DNA of 10,262 bases from CAZTLE01 sp964614415 (GTDB lineage Bacteria > Bacteroidota > Bacteroidia > Flavobacteriales > Flavobacteriaceae), in NCBI GenBank assembly GCA_964614415.1, contig CAZTLE010000154.1, forward strand, positions 1 through 10,262, given 5' to 3'. Below are positions 7,060-10,262 of this stretch, piece by piece. The notes beneath the pieces were generated by a model. That model made no database searches and was not told where the DNA came from. It saw only the letters and a program-made list of their open reading frames with translations. How positions within the stretch are numbered: the first letter of the stretch is position 1; the number at the start of each line of letters is the position of its first letter. The position numbers and the translations under genes were made by a program.

Positions 7060-7667
7060 AAAAAATATCACTATACGGGGCCGGAGGTCATTGTTATGCT
7101 GCTGTAGAACTTATTCGTTCTCTGGGCAGCTATGACCCCGAAGTTATTTATGATGACAACCCGAATGCCACAAGTATACTCGGAGTTCCCGTGCAACCTA
7201 CACCCTCCGAACCTCGGGCAGGGGATTGGTGTATTTCTATTGGAAACAACGAGCATCGCGCCCAGGCTGGAAAACGTGTTATCGGCGACTTTCCACACTT
7301 TGTGCATAACAGCGCGGTAGTATATCCTTCTGTTAAAATTGGTAAGGGAACACTTGTTCACCCCAACGCAGTTCTTGACGCCGACTGCTCTGTTGGATCA
7401 CTTTGCATTGTAAACAACAATGCCACCATATCACATAATTGCAGGATAGATGATTACTGTCATGTGGCGATTCAAGCTGCTCTGGCAGGAGGGGTCACGG
7501 TGGGAGAAGGAGCGCTTCTGGGTGCCGGATGTGTAGTTCTCCCGAACATCAAAATTGGTAAATGGGCTACTGTCGCCGCAGGAGCGGTTGTGACCAGGGA
7601 CGTACCGGATTATGCCGTGGTCGCAGGCACTCCGGCACAGATCATAAAGTACCGGACTCATGAATAA
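7056..7667 (+). CDS. pglD: PglD-like UDP-4-amino-sugar N-acetyltransferase
   Basis: Acetyl-CoA-dependent N-acetyltransferase of the NeuD/PglD family, 203 residues, predicted to acetylate the 4-amino group made by the adjacent aminotransferase. The N-terminal sugar-nucleotide-binding domain has LYGAGGHCYAAVE (6-18). From about residue 83 on, hexapeptide repeats of the left-handed beta-helix are visible (for example VKIGKG, CRIDDY, VTVGEG, IKIGKW), ending in the AGTPAQII motif (190-197). His127 and His136 align with the catalytic His125 and with His134 of Campylobacter PglD. The residue after His127 is Asn, where PglD has an acidic residue, and the GGHG pattern reads GGHC. The ATG overlaps the preceding stop (ATGA), with GGAG at 7047-7050 as one of the few plausible Shine-Dalgarno sequences in the window. 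It overlaps the next gene by 8 nt. The exact sugar is inferred from context. Confidence 0.9.
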   Translation: MKKISLYGAGGHCYAAVELIRSLGSYDPEVIYDDNPNATSILGVPVQPTPSEPRAGDWCISIGNNEHRAQAGKRVIGDFPHFVHNSAVVYPSVKIGKGTLVHPNAVLDADCSVGSLCIVNNNATISHNCRIDDYCHVAIQAALAGGVTVGEGALLGAGCVVLPNIKIGKWATVAAGAVVTRDVPDYAVVAGTPAQIIKYRTHE

Positions 7668-8787
7668 ACGCATTTATCTTTCCTCGCCGCACATGGGGAC
7701 TTCCGAACAACACTACGTGCAGGAGGCCTTCGATACCAATTGGATTGCCCCCCTTGGAGCGAATGTGGATGCATTTGAGCAATCCATCTCTGACTTTTTG
7801 GGAGAGGGAAACCATGTAGCAGCGCTTAGCTCCGGAACCGGGGCATTACATCTTGGTTTGGTGCTTCTTGGAGTTGGGCCCGGAGATGAGGTAATCTGTC
7901 AGAGTATGACGTTCTCGGCTTCCGCAAATCCAATAACGTACCTGGGGGCGAGTCCCGTATTTATAGATAGTGAACCAAACACATGGAATCTGGATCCTGA
8001 AGTGCTGGAATCGGCTATTCTGGATCGTATTTCAAGGGGAAAGAAACCCAAAGCGATAATAGCCGTGCATCTCTATGGAATGCCCTTCGACGTTGACGGC
8101 GTGCTGGACGTTGCCGGAAAATACGGGATCCCTGTACTTGAGGATGCTGCAGAGTCTTTGGGAAGCACCTATAAAGGAAGGAACTGTGGTACGTTTGGAG
8201 ATGTTTCAATATTGTCATTCAACGGAAATAAGATCATCACTACGTCAGGGGGAGGCGCATTGGTTTCCCGGTCGAAGGAGCTTCGGGACAAGGCGGTATT
8301 TCTATCCACTCAGGCGCGCGAGAATGCCCCACACTACGAGCACAAGGAGATAGGATATAACTATCGCATGAGCAATGTGCTGGCCGGTATTGGAAGAGGA
8401 CAAATGGAGGTATTGGAAGACCGTGTAAATGCCAGGCGTGCTAATCAGCGTTTCTACAAAGAGTTTTTTAGAGATACTGAAGATATAACCGTATTTGAAG
8501 AGCCTGGGCCTGATTATTACTCAAATCATTGGCTCACTTGTATACTATTTCGGGAAAATTCACGTTACACACCCCTGGACCTACGTACGGAACTGGAAAA
8601 GGTCAATATCGAATCCAGGCCCCTATGGAAGCCCATGCACTTGCAGCCCGTTTATAATGATGCCCCATTTTACGGTGCTGATGTTGCCAAAAACCTCTTT
8701 ATGAGAGGATTGTGTTTGCCTTCGGGTTCTAACCTCACGCCGGAAGATTTAGGACGCATTGGTGAAACTTTAGCTCAATTCACCTAG
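7660..8787 (+). CDS. pglE: PglE-like DegT/DnrJ/EryC1/StrS aminotransferase
   Basis: PLP-dependent nucleotide-sugar aminotransferase, 375 residues, fold type I. It likely converts UDP-4-keto-6-deoxy-GlcNAc to the 4-amino sugar, using glutamate as amino donor. The N terminus SSPHMGTSEQHYVQEAF (8-24) and NWIAPLG (27-33) fit the PglE-type subgroup. SSGTGALHLGL (57-67) is the PLP-phosphate loop, EDAAESLGS (161-169) carries the conserved Asp162 that pairs with the pyridine nitrogen, and Lys191 in SFNGNKIITT (186-195) is the Schiff-base lysine. All key residues are intact. The ATG lies 8 nt inside the previous gene and is followed directly by the conserved start of the family. The TAG stop falls in the loop of an inverted repeat. 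Other family members make perosamine or pseudaminic-acid precursors. The company of pglC-, pglD- and pglF-like genes favours bacillosamine. Confidence 0.92.
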   Translation: MNKRIYLSSPHMGTSEQHYVQEAFDTNWIAPLGANVDAFEQSISDFLGEGNHVAALSSGTGALHLGLVLLGVGPGDEVICQSMTFSASANPITYLGASPVFIDSEPNTWNLDPEVLESAILDRISRGKKPKAIIAVHLYGMPFDVDGVLDVAGKYGIPVLEDAAESLGSTYKGRNCGTFGDVSILSFNGNKIITTSGGGALVSRSKELRDKAVFLSTQARENAPHYEHKEIGYNYRMSNVLAGIGRGQMEVLEDRVNARRANQRFYKEFFRDTEDITVFEEPGPDYYSNHWLTCILFRENSRYTPLDLRTELEKVNIESRPLWKPMHLQPVYNDAPFYGADVAKNLFMRGLCLPSGSNLTPEDLGRIGETLAQFT

Positions 8788-8796
8788 ATAATTGAG
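8774..8796. repeat. 7-bp inverted repeat spanning the aminotransferase stop codon
   Basis: CTCAATT (8774-8780) and AATTGAG (8790-8796) are perfect inverted copies separated by 9 nt that include the TAG stop (8785-8787). As RNA this is an AT-rich 7-bp stem, weak, and followed by UAUAUUUG, not a clean U-run, so a strong intrinsic terminator is unlikely. It abuts the TATATTTG box, so it could instead be an operator or a weak attenuator. The repeat is certain; a function is not. Confidence 0.45.
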
Positions 8797-8804
8797 TATA
8801 TTTG
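8797..8804 (+). promoter_or_regulatory. Probable Bacteroidota -7 box (TATATTTG) for the dehydratase gene
   Basis: TATATTTG is an exact match to the TAnnTTTG -7 consensus and lies in the widest intergenic gap of the window (35 nt). It is 18 nt before the GTG start of the pglF-like gene, so transcription would begin around 8809-8812 with a leader of about a dozen bases. The -33 region is poor (a TTTAG at 8769-8773 at most). This would let the dehydratase gene be transcribed separately from the upstream operon. Confidence 0.5.
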
Positions 8805-8822
8805 TAACATAACCTACTTTAA

Positions 8823-10262
8823 GTGAAGAAATTTTTACGCATTCTTCAAAGCCTCTACAGAGGGGATAACAAATTGAAATTGCTCGACCAACGGTACCTC
8901 CCCAGATGGATCGTTGTGGCACTTGATATTTTACTTTGTTCCGCGTCCCTGCTACTGGTTTACTTCATTCTCAGTGCGGGTCCTCTTACTTTTTACAATG
9001 TGCTGCCTGTCCTTGCGCAAGGTGGTATTGTTCTGGGAGTTAACGTATTATACTTCTTCGTTTTTAAGACCTACTCCGGTATAATCAGGCATTCTACGTT
9101 TATTGATATTCTTAAACTGGCGTTGTCCTCGTTCTTCACGTTCCTGACCATTGCAGCTTTTGAGCTCGTGTATGCCAACATCTACGACGGACGCGTATTT
9201 TTGACGACCTCGGTTTTACTATACAATTTGTTGTCTTTCACCATCATGCTGCTTTTCAGGATGGCTGTGAAGGAGAGTTATCAATTCCTCAAGTTGTCTT
9301 CCTCGGGGGAAAGTAAGAAGAATGTCGCCATTATCGGTGTAGACGACCATACGGTTTCAGTGGGTAAGGCATTTACGACAGAATCGAGCCTTCCTTTTAA
9401 TTTGGTGGGTTTCATCACCAAGAGCTTTGAATCAAGTCGTTACAAGATACTTGGAAAGCCGGTAATCCCTGTAAAAAAGTCATTGTCGGATACATTGGCT
9501 TCACTGGATATTGACGGCGTGGTGATCGTTAGCGAGTTCCTTTCCGGGAAGGTTCGAAATAAGATCGTGGAAGATTGCCTCAAGAATGGTATAGAAGTGT
9601 TCAACGTACCCAACCTGGAAAACTGGAACCGAAAAGAGGACATTCAGAATCAAATCAAACCCATTCAGATCGAAGACTTACTGGAGCGGGATACGATCGA
9701 TATTGACAACGAACTCATCAAATCCCACCTCGAAGGCAAGACTGTACTGGTTACAGGTGGTGCCGGCTCTATTGGTAGTGAGATAGTGCGGCAGTTGGCC
9801 GAGTTTGATCCGAAACTCGTCGTGATATTAGATCAGGCAGAATCTGCATTGCACGAACTCGAGATCTTTCTTCAAAAGAATTATCCCCGGCTTAACTTCA
9901 TTACGGAACTGGCCGATATCAGTAATATGTATCGACTTGAGTTGCTCTTTACCAAATACAAGTTTCAGATAATATACCACGCGGCTGCCTATAAGCATGT
10001 ACCGTTGATAGAGCGGAATCCGCATGAGGCAATTTATGTCAATGTTCTTGGGACTGTAAACCTCTCCATACTGGCGATTAACTTCGATATAGACCGTTTT
10101 GTTATGATTTCTACGGACAAGGCGGTTAATCCGACCAATGTAATGGGTGCCTCGAAAAGGGTTGCCGAGATGTACGTTCAATCCCTTCAGAACCAGAAAG
10201 GCGTTTATACCAAATTCATTACCACGCGTTTTGGCAATGTTTTGGGTTCAAGCGGCTCGGTC
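8823..10262 (+). CDS. pglF: PglF/CapD-like membrane nucleotide-sugar 4,6-dehydratase (3' end beyond window)
   Basis: First 480 codons of an open frame that runs off the window. It likely catalyses NAD-dependent 4,6-dehydration of UDP-GlcNAc, the first step to bacillosamine. An in-frame TAA (8820-8822) directly precedes the GTG start, so this is the earliest possible start; a TTG at 8874 is the next alternative. Four membrane segments lie near residues 29-51, 59-82, 93-117 and 124-145. A first Rossmann-like domain (about 167-265) follows, then the linker IQIEDLLER (281-289) and the catalytic SDR domain. The latter shows TGGAGSIG (311-318), HAAAYKHVPLIE (386-397), Thr431-Asp432-Lys433, and MGASKR (441-446), where Met441 replaces the usual SDR tyrosine, exactly as in PglF. 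Family members are about 600-650 residues, so roughly a quarter is missing. The gene has its own probable promoter. WbpM/CapD-type relatives with other products are possible. Confidence 0.93.
   Translation, partial: MKKFLRILQSLYRGDNKLKLLDQRYLPRWIVVALDILLCSASLLLVYFILSAGPLTFYNVLPVLAQGGIVLGVNVLYFFVFKTYSGIIRHSTFIDILKLALSSFFTFLTIAAFELVYANIYDGRVFLTTSVLLYNLLSFTIMLLFRMAVKESYQFLKLSSSGESKKNVAIIGVDDHTVSVGKAFTTESSLPFNLVGFITKSFESSRYKILGKPVIPVKKSLSDTLASLDIDGVVIVSEFLSGKVRNKIVEDCLKNGIEVFNVPNLENWNRKEDIQNQIKPIQIEDLLERDTIDIDNELIKSHLEGKTVLVTGGAGSIGSEIVRQLAEFDPKLVVILDQAESALHELEIFLQKNYPRLNFITELADISNMYRLELLFTKYKFQIIYHAAAYKHVPLIERNPHEAIYVNVLGTVNLSILAINFDIDRFVMISTDKAVNPTNVMGASKRVAEMYVQSLQNQKGVYTKFITTRFGNVLGSSGSV

Noticed and set aside
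8075..8353. Plus-strand 92-codon alternative frame inside the aminotransferase gene
   Set aside because: It overlaps the active-site lysine region of an intact gene in another frame; no family resemblance.
8774..8804. Intrinsic terminator at the aminotransferase-dehydratase junction
   Set aside because: The stem is only 7 bp and AT-rich, and the downstream tract is TATATTTG, not a run of T. I kept the inverted repeat but not a terminator call.
9828..10181. 117-codon minus-strand open frame inside the dehydratase gene
   Set aside because: It is fully antisense to the conserved catalytic domain (the HAAAYKHVP and STDKAV region) and its translation has no domain character.
2..10262. Mobile elements, CRISPR arrays, tRNA/rRNA genes, toxin-antitoxin or defence genes
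   Set aside because: I looked at both strands and found no transposase motifs, direct repeats with spacers, tRNA-like cloverleaf or rRNA signatures; coding density leaves no gap over 35 nt.

Overview
This window is an ordinary-looking but complete stretch of a cell-surface polysaccharide (O-antigen or capsule type) biosynthesis locus. All ten genes lie on the plus strand, and nearly every base is coding. The organism is most likely a Bacteroidota bacterium, probably a flavobacterium. Moderate GC content, almost no Shine-Dalgarno sequences in front of the genes, TAnnTTTG-type promoter -7 boxes at two junctions and the protein style all fit. The genus cannot be read from the sequence.

Region 1 (2-6435) is the assembly block. 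It holds two tandem related GT4 glycosyltransferases (2-1096, 1098-2219), an EpsG-family polytopic membrane protein that is the probable Wzy-type polymerase (2225-3313), a GT2 glycosyltransferase (3317-4198), a third GT4 (4199-5287) and a CapM/PglA-like GT4 (5275-6435). Gaps are 0-5 nt or the genes overlap, so this reads as one translationally packed operon.

Region 2 (6448-8787) starts after a 12-nt gap. It encodes a small PglC-like monotopic phosphoglycosyl transferase, a PglD-like left-handed beta-helix acetyltransferase and a PglE-like PLP aminotransferase, linked by 4-nt and 8-nt overlaps. Region 3 (8823 to the window end) follows a 35-nt gap carrying a perfect 7-bp inverted repeat and a TATATTTG box. 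It encodes a membrane-anchored PglF/CapD-like nucleotide-sugar 4,6-dehydratase that is cut by the window edge (480 codons seen).

Taken together, the last four genes match the pathway UDP-GlcNAc -> 4-keto sugar (PglF) -> 4-amino sugar (PglE) -> UDP-di-N-acetylbacillosamine (PglD) -> transfer of the sugar phosphate to undecaprenyl phosphate (PglC). The predicted product is a lipid-linked oligosaccharide that starts with di-N-acetylbacillosamine or a close 4-acetamido sugar. It would be extended by up to five glycosyltransferases and polymerised by the EpsG-like protein. No flippase, chain-length regulator, ligase or export gene is present in the window.

I found no mobile element, CRISPR array, tRNA, rRNA or broken gene, and no gene-free stretch longer than 35 nt. 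The points worth a second look are small: substitutions at usually conserved positions in two GT4s and in the PglD homologue, the dyad and promoter junction before the dehydratase, and a possible leaderless start of the pglC-like gene.
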